Of a stretch of 15,411 bases of DNA, positions 8,206 through 15,015 are shown in pieces. The position numbers and the translations under genes are program-made. The notes beneath the pieces were generated by a model, which had not been told where the DNA came from, did not search any database, and was given only the letters and a program-made list of their open reading frames with translations. Position 1 is the stretch's first letter; each line of letters starts with the position of its first letter. The stretch lies in NCBI GenBank assembly GCA_014239715.1, contig JAAZYJ010000022.1:1-15411 (forward strand), given 5' to 3'. Source of the DNA: Flavobacteriales bacterium. GTDB lineage: Bacteria > Bacteroidota > Bacteroidia > Flavobacteriales > Parvicellaceae.

Positions 8206-8213
8206 CAAAAATA
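8206..8213 (-). promoter_or_regulatory. -7 element of the acyl-CoA dehydrogenase promoter
   Basis: Read on the minus strand this is TATTTTTG, an exact TAnnTTTG match, ending 19 bases before the ATG at 8186. No good TTG is seen 17-23 bases upstream, so only one element supports it. Confidence 0.45.
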
Positions 8214-8285
8214 GCCAAAATGTCCGTTAATTGTTAGTGTTTGTAACTGTCTGCTTGAATAATGCTTAAAATATATTGTGATTCC

Positions 8286-8293
8286 TACTTTTG
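8286..8293 (+). promoter_or_regulatory. Candidate -7 element upstream of the DUF4271 gene
   Basis: TACTTTTG matches TAnnTTTG exactly. The best -33 candidate is TTA at 8266-8268, 17 bases upstream. A start here would give a leader of roughly 125 bases before the DUF4271 ATG, containing the mini-ORF at 8353-8415. Confidence 0.35.
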
Positions 8294-8427
8294 AAAGACG
8301 AACTTGCAACGGTGTTAAGCCCCATTATATATCACATATAAAGAAATTGACAATGGCTCACGATCTTACGGAATGCAGTGCCCCCCGATTGTATGAAAGT
8401 GGCGAGAAGGTCTAAATTGATTAAGAA

Positions 8428-9102
8428 ATGCCGGGAAAAATGGTCAGTATTTCAGAAACGTTAGCAGGAAACCCTCTGATCTTTGGGTTGATCGTTTGCT
8501 GCTTGTTCTTATTGATCATTGCAAAGGTTCGTCAGAACGGGAAATTCAGATTCCTCATACTTTCTTTTTATAGAGGAAAAGGAATTATTCAACCGTTTAA
8601 AGAAGAAAGGTTGATGCTAAGTGCTGCTTCGGTCTTGCTAATGACTAATTTTTTGGTCATGATCGGGTTGTTTGGATATTATTCGATTCAGATTCTCGGG
8701 TTCCCTGAAAAACCTTTTTACCAATCGATAGGTTTTTTTCAGATTACCATTTTTATGACTTGCTGTTACATTGTTAAATTGACATCGATCAAGTTCGCGA
8801 AGTTCGTATTAGGAGTGGACAAAGGTATCAGTGAATATAGCTACACGATTATTCTGTTTTGCCAGAATTTGGGACTGCTTCTTTTTCCAATAATTGTAAC
8901 GATTACCTACATTGATCTGGACTACAGGCCAGCCCTGGTGGGGTTCGCAATTGTAATTGTCGGCTTGTTATATCTTCTCAGACTTTTCAAGGCGATATTG
9001 ATTTCGGTTAGGGAGTCTGTTCCATTCTTATATTTATTTTTGTACCTTTGCGCCTTCGAATTTTCACCATTGGTTGTGGCCATAAAGATAGCTACTAGCT
9101 AA
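8428..9102 (+). CDS. DUF4271 family integral membrane protein
   Basis: A 224-residue inner-membrane protein with about six hydrophobic helices, at roughly 15-33, 62-88, 100-118, 138-160, 167-190 and 197-220, joined by short loops. The final segment, FLYLFLYLCAFEFSPLVV, is the hallmark I associate with DUF4271, a Bacteroidota family without known function. A stop codon (8422-8424) lies in frame one codon before the ATG at 8428, so this is the first possible start. A hemD-like gene follows after 52 bases. The pairing is one I recall as frequent in Bacteroidota, including species that do not make haem, which suggests a joint role in the envelope rather than in porphyrin synthesis. No catalytic motif is visible. 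Confidence 0.8.
   Translation: MPGKMVSISETLAGNPLIFGLIVCCLFLLIIAKVRQNGKFRFLILSFYRGKGIIQPFKEERLMLSAASVLLMTNFLVMIGLFGYYSIQILGFPEKPFYQSIGFFQITIFMTCCYIVKLTSIKFAKFVLGVDKGISEYSYTIILFCQNLGLLLFPIIVTITYIDLDYRPALVGFAIVIVGLLYLLRLFKAILISVRESVPFLYLFLYLCAFEFSPLVVAIKIATS
9043..9050 (+). promoter_or_regulatory. Internal -7 element that may serve the second hemD-like gene
   Basis: TACCTTTG, followed by C, is an exact TAnnTTTG match inside the 3' end of the DUF4271 gene, 104 bases before the downstream ATG. No TTG is found at the right distance upstream, and the bases also encode the conserved YLCA residues, so chance is possible. Confidence 0.3.
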
Positions 9103-9154
9103 AAGTTCGAAACTAGACCATAATAAAGGAATTACTTTTAAAAAAGGATAGTAG

Positions 9155-9904
9155 ATGAGTGTAAATTCTATATTGGTTTCTCAACCAAGACCGGAAAACG
9201 AAAAGTCGCCTTACTTTGCTCTTGCTGACAAATACAAGCTACAAATTGATTTCAGATCATTTATTCATGTAGAGGGAATAGAGGGGCAAGAATTTAGAAA
9301 AGAAAGGATTAATTTATCTGATCATACAGGAATCATTCTAACAAGCAGAAATGCTGTAGATCATTTCTTTAGGATAGCCGAAGAGATGAGGTTTAATGTT
9401 CCGGATAGCATGAAATATTTTTGTATTTCAGAAGCAGTTGCCTACTATCTTCAGAAGTATGTTGTATATCGCAAAAGAAAAATATTTCATGGGGACAGGA
9501 CAATTGCGGACATGACCGAGATATTGAAAAAGCATAAGAATGAAAAATTCCTTGTTCCTTGCTCAGATATTCAAAGAAAAATTATTCCACAGCAGCTGGA
9601 CTCGTTGGGATTGAGCTACACAAATGCAACTTTGTACAAAACGGTTTGCAGTGACTTGTCAGACCTTGAGGATGTAAAATACGATATGCTCGTTTTCTTT
9701 AGCCCTTCTGGAATAGAATCTTTGTACAAGAATTTTCCCAAATTTCAGCAGAACGGAACAAAGATCGCTGTGTATGGCAATACAACAGCCACAGCGGTGG
9801 AGAATGCCGGATTGAGGATAGATGTTCGGGCACCACAGCCTGAATTTCCGTCGATGACAATGGCGATCGAGAAATTTGTAAAAGAAGGCATAAAAAGCAA
9901 ATAG
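9155..9904 (+). CDS. Free-standing uroporphyrinogen-III-synthase-like protein (HemD superfamily)
   Basis: A 249-residue soluble protein with the two-lobed HemD layout. The N-terminus SILVSQPRPENEKSPYFAL starts lobe one. ILTSRNAVDHFF (about 61-72) and MKYFCISEAVAYYLQKY follow. The second lobe shows FLVPCSD (133-139), LVFFSPSGIESLY (about 179-191) and IAVYGNTTATAVENAG near the end. The usual IGP-x-T motif is YGN-T-T here. This form is the well-conserved Bacteroidota protein that sits beside DUF4271. The fused HemD domain of the hemCD gene in this window is far less similar to it and keeps the standard IGPST, so that fusion is the likelier haem enzyme. Actual activity here is unproven. It lies 52 bases after the DUF4271 gene and ends at a terminator. 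Confidence 0.85.
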   Translation: MSVNSILVSQPRPENEKSPYFALADKYKLQIDFRSFIHVEGIEGQEFRKERINLSDHTGIILTSRNAVDHFFRIAEEMRFNVPDSMKYFCISEAVAYYLQKYVVYRKRKIFHGDRTIADMTEILKKHKNEKFLVPCSDIQRKIIPQQLDSLGLSYTNATLYKTVCSDLSDLEDVKYDMLVFFSPSGIESLYKNFPKFQQNGTKIAVYGNTTATAVENAGLRIDVRAPQPEFPSMTMAIEKFVKEGIKSK

Positions 9905-9927
9905 AAATTTGTTTAGGATATGATAAG

Positions 9928-9951
9928 AAGGGCCCTCATGGGCCTTTTTTT
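9928..9951 (+). terminator. Intrinsic terminator after the hemD-like gene
   Basis: AAGGGCCC (9928-9935) pairs with GGGCCTTT (9940-9947), including one G-T pair, around loop TCAT. Seven T follow (9945-9951). It sits between two convergent genes. On the minus strand only a weak T-rich stretch follows, so termination of the oxidoreductase transcript would be partial. Confidence 0.8.
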
Positions 9952-9963
9952 ATTCCCAGGATT

Positions 9964-10983
9964 TTACCAATGGACAACAACTTTTCCAATTGACTGTCTG
10001 CCCTCCAGAAATGCATGTGCTTTACCAAGATCATGAATGCTGTAGTCTCCCCCAACATGTGGGGAAAGCTGATTACTTTCGGTCATTTTAACAACAGACT
10101 CTAAACATCGTTTAATTACCATAGGCTGATGATCTGCAATGTGCAGCATGTTTATTCCGATCACTCCCTTGGAGTTAATAAGAAATTGAATAGGCGACAT
10201 GACCCCAAAATTCCAGGCTAGCTGAAGTGTTGCAAATCCGCCACCCTTCTTGCCTGAGCGCTCAGCAGCACCATAGATCACTGATGTGCCTCCTTTTTCA
10301 AGCAAGCTGTAGTCTTTTTTAAATGTTGACCCTCCAACGGAATTGAAGGCGACCTGTAATTTCTGCCCTTGTTTTTCGATCTCTTTACAATAATCCTGCT
10401 TCTGATAATTTATGGGATAGTCCACTCCATTTGAGCGCATATGCTCAAACTTCTTTTCACTACTCGACGTTCCATAAACAATGCACCCCTTATTTTTTGC
10501 TAGCTGAGACAGTGCAGTGCCCACGCCCCCGGCTGCAGCATGAATTAATACATGATCTCCCTCAAATAGATTAACAGCCTCAAAGGCGGCTCTGTAGGCG
10601 GTGCAATATTGGGTAGCAAGTGAGGTAGCTATTCCGGCAGGCATAGAGTCGGAAACTATTGCGCATGCTCTTGCATCTGTAACGGCATATTCTGCGTACC
10701 CCCCGAATCGTGTCATTGCAACTACCCTTTTTCCGATTAAGTGATGGTATGAGCTGTCTTTAGATTCGATTACCTCCCCTACGACATCGTAGCCAAGAAC
10801 AGAAGGCATCGGAGGGGCATCTTTGTATAGTCCGTTACGAGCCATAACATCCGCAAAATTAAGGCCAAATGCTTCTACCTTGATAAGCACTTGAAGCCCT
10901 TGTGGCTCTGGTCTTGGCACCTCTTTTATTTGAAACGCTTTTGATGGGTCTCCCTTGGCAACTAAGACGGCCGCTTTCATCAT
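9964..10983 (-). CDS. VAT1-like zinc-independent NADPH:quinone oxidoreductase family (MDR superfamily)
   Basis: A 339-residue medium-chain dehydrogenase/reductase. The GroES-like domain begins MKAAVLVAKGDP, with FGLNFADVMARNGLY and PSVLGYDVVGEV. The Rossmann domain has HAAAGGVGTALSQLAK, the NADPH-binding motif of quinone oxidoreductases. The cysteine cluster and catalytic ligands of zinc alcohol dehydrogenases are absent. The C-terminal part (LINSKGVIGINMLHIAD, ending SIGKVVVHW) resembles VAT1 and related reductases. The natural substrate is unknown. The frame is open upstream to 11040, but that would overlap the previous gene and add residues unlike the family. ATG 10983 (or 10980) gives the expected start, 4 bases after the upstream stop. 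It is last in a four-gene minus-strand run. Confidence 0.9.
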   Translation of the reverse strand: MMKAAVLVAKGDPSKAFQIKEVPRPEPQGLQVLIKVEAFGLNFADVMARNGLYKDAPPMPSVLGYDVVGEVIESKDSSYHHLIGKRVVAMTRFGGYAEYAVTDARACAIVSDSMPAGIATSLATQYCTAYRAAFEAVNLFEGDHVLIHAAAGGVGTALSQLAKNKGCIVYGTSSSEKKFEHMRSNGVDYPINYQKQDYCKEIEKQGQKLQVAFNSVGGSTFKKDYSLLEKGGTSVIYGAAERSGKKGGGFATLQLAWNFGVMSPIQFLINSKGVIGINMLHIADHQPMVIKRCLESVVKMTESNQLSPHVGGDYSIHDLGKAHAFLEGRQSIGKVVVHW

Positions 10984-10987
10984 ACTC

Positions 10988-11608
10988 TTACTTTTTATTT
11001 TCGTAAACAACTTCCAGCAAAGTTGATGAAAATAGATCACTTGGAGCCACCATTAATTCATCTTCCGGGATTTTTTCTCCATATCGTTGCTCCATCACCG
11101 CTTGCACAACCGGAGATGAAAGATCGTAGTCTTTTAATGGTCTTGGTTCGCAGAGCACAATACCGGCTGTTTTGTAAGCTTTCCAGACCAGCTCTGAACA
11201 ATATATTTCAGTGTCATCCCAATTGAAAAACAGGTCATATGACTTGCCGAGCTCTTTGTCGCAGTACCTCTTCATTTGTGCAGCACTTGAAAGGTCTTTG
11301 AGTGCCGGCCTTAGCACAACAAAATGATCGTTGATGCCTGAGCCCGTAAAATCTTGCAAACGACTTTTCTTGACAGGACCTATTGCCTCGTAGATGACCA
11401 GGTCCTCTCCATCCCGCAGAACGATACCACAATGCGTATAATAACTGTCTGTTGCCTCTCTTATCGCATTACATTGAGAAGAATTTAAAGACTGCAGCAC
11501 AATGTCTCCAGCCTGAAAATCAAATTCTGTTGATACATTCTCCTGCGAACAGGAAGTGAGACTGAAAGAAATAAATAGAACAAGTAACTTATATTTTGAG
11601 CCCTTCAA
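10988..11608 (-). CDS. YiiX/NlpC-P60-like papain-fold lipoprotein, probable TTG start
   Basis: A 206-residue lipoprotein when read from TTG at 11608: MKGSKYK, a hydrophobic core and lipobox LTSC with Cys20. The frame is open to an ATG at 11692, but that start adds 28 residues encoded inside rsmI that would bury the signal peptide, so TTG is preferred. The mature part is a YiiX-type, circularly permuted papain fold: FQAGDIVLQS (31-40), His59 in THCGIV, Glu74 in IYEA and the nucleophile Cys137 in YCSELVWKAY. Related enzymes cleave amide or ester bonds in peptidoglycan peptides or lipids. Here the target is unknown and the location is probably the periplasmic side of a membrane. The gene overlaps the rsmI 3' end by about 20 bases, so coupled translation is likely. 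Confidence 0.82.
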   Translation of the reverse strand: MKGSKYKLLVLFISFSLTSCSQENVSTEFDFQAGDIVLQSLNSSQCNAIREATDSYYTHCGIVLRDGEDLVIYEAIGPVKKSRLQDFTGSGINDHFVVLRPALKDLSSAAQMKRYCDKELGKSYDLFFNWDDTEIYCSELVWKAYKTAGIVLCEPRPLKDYDLSSPVVQAVMEQRYGEKIPEDELMVAPSDLFSSTLLEVVYENKK

Positions 11609-12260
11609 TAACCACCACGAACTCTCCTTTTGTGGTGCCACTCTCAAAGTGTTGTAATAGCTGCTGCGCGGTACCTTGTACATTTTCTTCAAATATTTTA
11701 GTTAGCTCTCTAGATACGGAAATTTGACGTGTAGGGGCTAATTCGTTAACTTCTTTTAACAGCTTTAAGATCCGATGAGTTGACTCATAAAGAACTACGG
11801 TTTTGTCCAGCTCTAATATTGATGCCAAGCGTGACTTTCTTCCTTTCTTCTGAGGTAAAAACCCTTCAAAATAGAATCGATCGGATGGAATCCCGGAATT
11901 GACTAGTGCTGGGATCAATGCTGTCGCCCCCGGAAGACATTCCAATGGTACGCCTTCCTCTTTACACTTTCTAATTAACAAAAAACCGGGATCTGAAATG
12001 CCCGGAGTGCCGGCATCTGAAACCAGCGCGGTTAGCTCTCCACTTTTGATCCTTTCTACCAGCTCATTTACTATTTTATGTTCGTTATGCTGATGATACG
12101 ATCGAACCGGGGTTGAAATTTGGTAATGGGTAAGAAGCTTCTTCGTTACTCTTGTGTCTTCCGCAAGAATTACATCTACACTCTTTAAGGTTTCAATTGC
12201 CCTGAGTGTAATGTCTCCAAGATTTCCAATGGGAGTGGGAACCAAAAATAGCTTTGCCAT
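11589..12260 (-). CDS. rsmI: 16S rRNA (cytidine-1402 2'-O)-methyltransferase RsmI
   Basis: This SAM-dependent enzyme methylates the 2'-OH of C1402 in the ribosomal decoding centre. It is of the SAM tetrapyrrole-methylase fold. Family signatures are LFLVPTPIGNLGDITLRA at the N-terminus, ILAEDTRVTKKLL, SDAGTPGISDPG (about 80-91), LPGATALIPALVNSG and FYFEGFLPQKKGR, then VLYESTHRI and ISVSRELTKIFEE. At 223 residues it is shorter than the E. coli enzyme (about 286), ending after the catalytic core with GEFVVVIEG, a form common in Bacteroidota. Its ATG overlaps the stop of the RDD gene as TAATG, and its 3' end overlaps the lipoprotein gene. Confidence 0.95.
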   Translation of the reverse strand: MAKLFLVPTPIGNLGDITLRAIETLKSVDVILAEDTRVTKKLLTHYQISTPVRSYHQHNEHKIVNELVERIKSGELTALVSDAGTPGISDPGFLLIRKCKEEGVPLECLPGATALIPALVNSGIPSDRFYFEGFLPQKKGRKSRLASILELDKTVVLYESTHRILKLLKEVNELAPTRQISVSRELTKIFEENVQGTAQQLLQHFESGTTKGEFVVVIEGLKI

Positions 12261-13075
12261 TAGGAACGTGTTAATACGATATAATCCTGAAGTAAAGTCT
12301 TCAGAAAAGTTAGTTTATTTTTAGGTGTATCCTCTATTGAAAGGACACTCTGACATCGTTTAGAGATCTCAAGCACTAATTTTTTGTGTCTTTTGTTAGG
12401 GAACTGCCGAACTCTCTCAACCGCATTTTTGATCAGGAGCATATCGTCATCTGTTAATTGTGTTACTGACGGGTATAGAGGGGTGTAATTTTCAGCCGTC
12501 TTAATAGATAAAATATCATTCATTGTATAGCGAACACTCGGTTTTGTTCGAATCACAACGGCTCCTGCAACCATATCCCCAATTCGTTGGTTCCTGTCAG
12601 AACTGGACGCGGTCAAAAACCCAAAAGAACCCAACGACATCCAGAAATCGATAAGCATGAATGAAGACCTCAGAAAGTAGTCGGTAATAGAAGGGACTTC
12701 CCCATTGACCTTGATCACCCGTAGTCCGGAAGCCATTTTTCCAACGGTGCGCCCCGAAAACAAGTATTCGCACAAGAACTTATAAAAGAAAACAGGGATG
12801 TATATGATAGCAACCAGTATCAGGGCCAGAATAGCAACTACCAGATACTTCCAATAAGACGTATTCGTAGCTTCTCCCCATGCATCCCAGGTAACATGTT
12901 CTGGCGCCATGCTCAATACTCCCGAAAAGATCATGTTAGAAAGATAAATCGCGATCACAAAATACCCCCACCAGATGACCAGGTCAAGCAGCTGTCCCAC
13001 AAACCTTTTTGCAATTGAGGCTAGCTCATATTGTATGGTAACATTATTGGACGTAACTATATCTATCGTCTTCAC
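12260..13075 (-). CDS. RDD family membrane protein
   Basis: A 271-residue inner-membrane protein. The RDD domain covers about residues 15-180: Arg24 and Asp31 in RFVGQLLDLV at the first helix, further helices at about 75-100 and 135-155, the conserved GRTVGKMASGLRVIKV (108-123) and DRNQRIGDMVAGAVVI (160-175). A soluble, charged tail of about 95 residues follows, predicted helical, ending near the C-terminus without motif. The start codon is GTG (13073-13075), with no in-frame ATG nearby that keeps the domain. Some RDD proteins move ions, but the role here is unknown. It is divergent from the SpoIIM gene with a 59-base gap, a pairing I recall with RDD, SpoIIM and MoxR-type clusters. It is first in the run leading to rsmI, whose start it overlaps by one base. 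Confidence 0.87.
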   Translation of the reverse strand: MKTIDIVTSNNVTIQYELASIAKRFVGQLLDLVIWWGYFVIAIYLSNMIFSGVLSMAPEHVTWDAWGEATNTSYWKYLVVAILALILVAIIYIPVFFYKFLCEYLFSGRTVGKMASGLRVIKVNGEVPSITDYFLRSSFMLIDFWMSLGSFGFLTASSSDRNQRIGDMVAGAVVIRTKPSVRYTMNDILSIKTAENYTPLYPSVTQLTDDDMLLIKNAVERVRQFPNKRHKKLVLEISKRCQSVLSIEDTPKNKLTFLKTLLQDYIVLTRS

Positions 13076-13102
13076 TTCGGAGTCTTTTATTCAATATAAT
13101 AT

Positions 13103-13110
13103 TACCTTTA
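13103..13110 (+). promoter_or_regulatory. Candidate -7 element of the SpoIIM-family gene
   Basis: TACCTTTA differs from TAnnTTTG only in the last base. It ends 24 bases before the ATG at 13135, the same spacing as at sdhC. The -33 region is AT-rich without a clear TTG. I find no comparable motif for the divergent RDD gene in this 59-base gap. Confidence 0.35.
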
Positions 13111-13134
13111 GTTGTTGCTCTATAAAGGCCACCA

Positions 13135-15015
13135 ATGAAGGAAACCTCGTTCATCAAACAAAATAAACAAAAATGGTACAAGTTCGAGCAAATGTATCAG
13201 CAAAACAGGAAAGATCCTGATGAGCTCAGTAAGCTGTTTATTGAACTTACGGACGACCTTAGCTATGCCCGAACGCATTATCCTAAAAGGTCGGTAAGAG
13301 TTTACCTGAATGGATTGGCACAGAAAGTTTATGACCGACTTTATCGAAAAAAAAGAGACTCGTTTGGGAAGGTGTTCCAGTTTTGGAAAACAGGACTGCC
13401 CCTTGAGATCTATCGGTCCAGAAAAGCACTACTGACCTCATTGATCGTAATGGCTGTTGGGTTTGTTATTGGATGGACCTCCACTGTTGACGATCCCTAT
13501 TTCCTTGATATCGTAGCCGGAGAGGGGAGGGTACTATATGAGGAAGAATGTATTGCAGATAACAAGCCGATCAGCGTCTACCAGACACAGGATGAAACAA
13601 CCATGTTTTTCGATCTGGTCATCAATAATCTTAGGGTGTCTTTTCTGGCCTTTGTTATGGGAATCTTAATTTCCATTGGTACTGGATTTTTCATGGTCTA
13701 CAATGGGATATTGTTGGGTTCATTTTTGGCCTTCTATAAGTTCAAAGGGTACCTGCTTGTGTGTATGCTTACGGTGTGGTTACACGGGACATTTGAAATT
13801 TCAGCGATCATTATTGCAGGTGCGGCAGGGATTACACTTGGCAACTCTATGCTGTTCCCTGGCTCTATGACAAGAGCTCAATCCATGTTGGTAGGCGCTA
13901 AAAGAGGAATGAAGATCATGATCGGGTTAGCGCCGTTTATGATAGTGGCAGGATTTATTGAGGCTTTTGTTTCGCGGTATGGACCTGATATGCATTTGAC
14001 AGTAAACGTTAGCATTATCGGAATATGTTCAGCGATCATTCTGTTCTATTTTGTAATCTACCCGTTTGTTGTAGCGAAACGAAATAATTTTAATCCAAGG
14101 CTTGAAGAAAAACCGATCTTCATTCAGGAAAAAATGATAGAGTGGTACCGACTTCGGTCAGTCCAGGATATATTTAATGACGCCTTTATTTTTTACCGAA
14201 AAGGGTTGGCACTTTTTGGCAAGGCTTTCCTGTTTATTATAATGGGAAGTTTTTTGACTGTTTATTTCTCGTTTGCTCAAAGCGAATTTTACAATTTCGA
14301 ATTGACCTGGGTGCAAAAAGCAAGTGTTGCATTCAGCTTTTCCGAAGACTTTAATCCATGGATATATTGTGCGCACGCCCTGTTGATCGCAAGTAATCTA
14401 CTGGCAGTTTATCATGCGTTGGTAGTGTTCAAGAACAAAGTGCATGAAAGAGATGATTTCATCTATTGGAGATCCTTCAGTAAATTTTACATCAAGAATT
14501 TTAGCAGGACATTACCAATCTCTGCGGTTTTGGTTTTACTCATTGCGTTTGCTCCCTGGTACTTACTTTTACTTTCAGTGTTTTTAGCTCCCTTGTTCTT
14601 TAACTGGGCATTGCCCGGGATCTTGGAGAATAAAAAATACGTGGCGGGAATACGAAGAGGGATGAGTATTGCGGGCAAAAGCTGGATGAAGGGAGTAGGC
14701 TTGTTTTGTGTATTTATGATTCCGGCAATATTGTCTGCCTTTTGCCCAACACTGATCGTGGAGATATTCAAAACGGAAGTGCTGGGTTGGTTTATTGAAA
14801 CACAGGCAGAAAGTCCTGACTTCATCTATAATGTGGTGGACGGCTCTTACTATACCTTGATCGTGCACCTGATCCTACCCTTATTTGCATTGGCTTATGG
14901 GTTCCTTTATTTTGGTACCGTGGAAAAAGAGGAGGCCCACGGAATGTTTGAAAGATTAAAAACCTTTGGGAAAGGGAGTAAAGTTTATGAAACAGCGGAT
15001 GAGGGAACTTTTTAG
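13135..15015 (+). CDS. SpoIIM-family membrane protein with extra C-terminal multi-helix half
   Basis: A 626-residue membrane protein, about twice the usual length for SpoIIM-like proteins. The N-terminal cytoplasmic stretch (1-95) is basic and helical. The SpoIIM-like part (about 97-315) has helices near 98-115, 165-200, 205-232, 260-280 and 290-313, and carries the family's HGTFEISAIIIAGAAGI (217-233), close to the HG-x-FE-x-xA motif. A second multi-helix half (about 355-595) has helices near 358-380, 407-432, 460-490, 518-540 and 570-594, with no motif I can name. In Bacillus SpoIIM acts in engulfment. In non-sporulating Bacteroidota the role is unknown and is usually tied to RDD, MoxR and DUF58 neighbours. 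It is divergent from the RDD gene, and it overlaps the next gene by up to 29 bases. Confidence 0.85.
   Translation: MKETSFIKQNKQKWYKFEQMYQQNRKDPDELSKLFIELTDDLSYARTHYPKRSVRVYLNGLAQKVYDRLYRKKRDSFGKVFQFWKTGLPLEIYRSRKALLTSLIVMAVGFVIGWTSTVDDPYFLDIVAGEGRVLYEEECIADNKPISVYQTQDETTMFFDLVINNLRVSFLAFVMGILISIGTGFFMVYNGILLGSFLAFYKFKGYLLVCMLTVWLHGTFEISAIIIAGAAGITLGNSMLFPGSMTRAQSMLVGAKRGMKIMIGLAPFMIVAGFIEAFVSRYGPDMHLTVNVSIIGICSAIILFYFVIYPFVVAKRNNFNPRLEEKPIFIQEKMIEWYRLRSVQDIFNDAFIFYRKGLALFGKAFLFIIMGSFLTVYFSFAQSEFYNFELTWVQKASVAFSFSEDFNPWIYCAHALLIASNLLAVYHALVVFKNKVHERDDFIYWRSFSKFYIKNFSRTLPISAVLVLLIAFAPWYLLLLSVFLAPLFFNWALPGILENKKYVAGIRRGMSIAGKSWMKGVGLFCVFMIPAILSAFCPTLIVEIFKTEVLGWFIETQAESPDFIYNVVDGSYYTLIVHLILPLFALAYGFLYFGTVEKEEAHGMFERLKTFGKGSKVYETADEGTF

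Larger units (their letters stand above)
8187..8427. other. Divergent intergenic region with a possible leader mini-ORF
   Basis: About 240 bases separate the acyl-CoA dehydrogenase and DUF4271 starts. The left part holds the minus-strand -7 motif. On the plus strand TACTTTTG (8286-8293) is a -7 candidate. Downstream, ATG 8353 opens a 20-codon frame ending at 8415 (begins MAHDLTEC, ends YESGEKV). The same frame is open back to 8263 and could start at GTG 8278 to give 45 residues. I do not recognise the peptide. I see no riboswitch signature or strong hairpin here. Confidence 0.4.

Noticed and set aside
10984..11040. N-terminal extension of the oxidoreductase to the ATG at 11040
   Set aside because: It would overlap the end of the papain-fold gene by about 50 bases and adds residues not seen in the family. 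MKAAVL is the typical start.
11609..11692. ATG 11692 as the start of the papain-fold gene
   Set aside because: It would lie deep inside rsmI and place 28 residues before the signal peptide.
14487..14868. Two overlapping minus-strand frames of 112 and 94 codons
   Set aside because: Both are antisense to the helices of the SpoIIM-family gene and show no motif or upstream signal.
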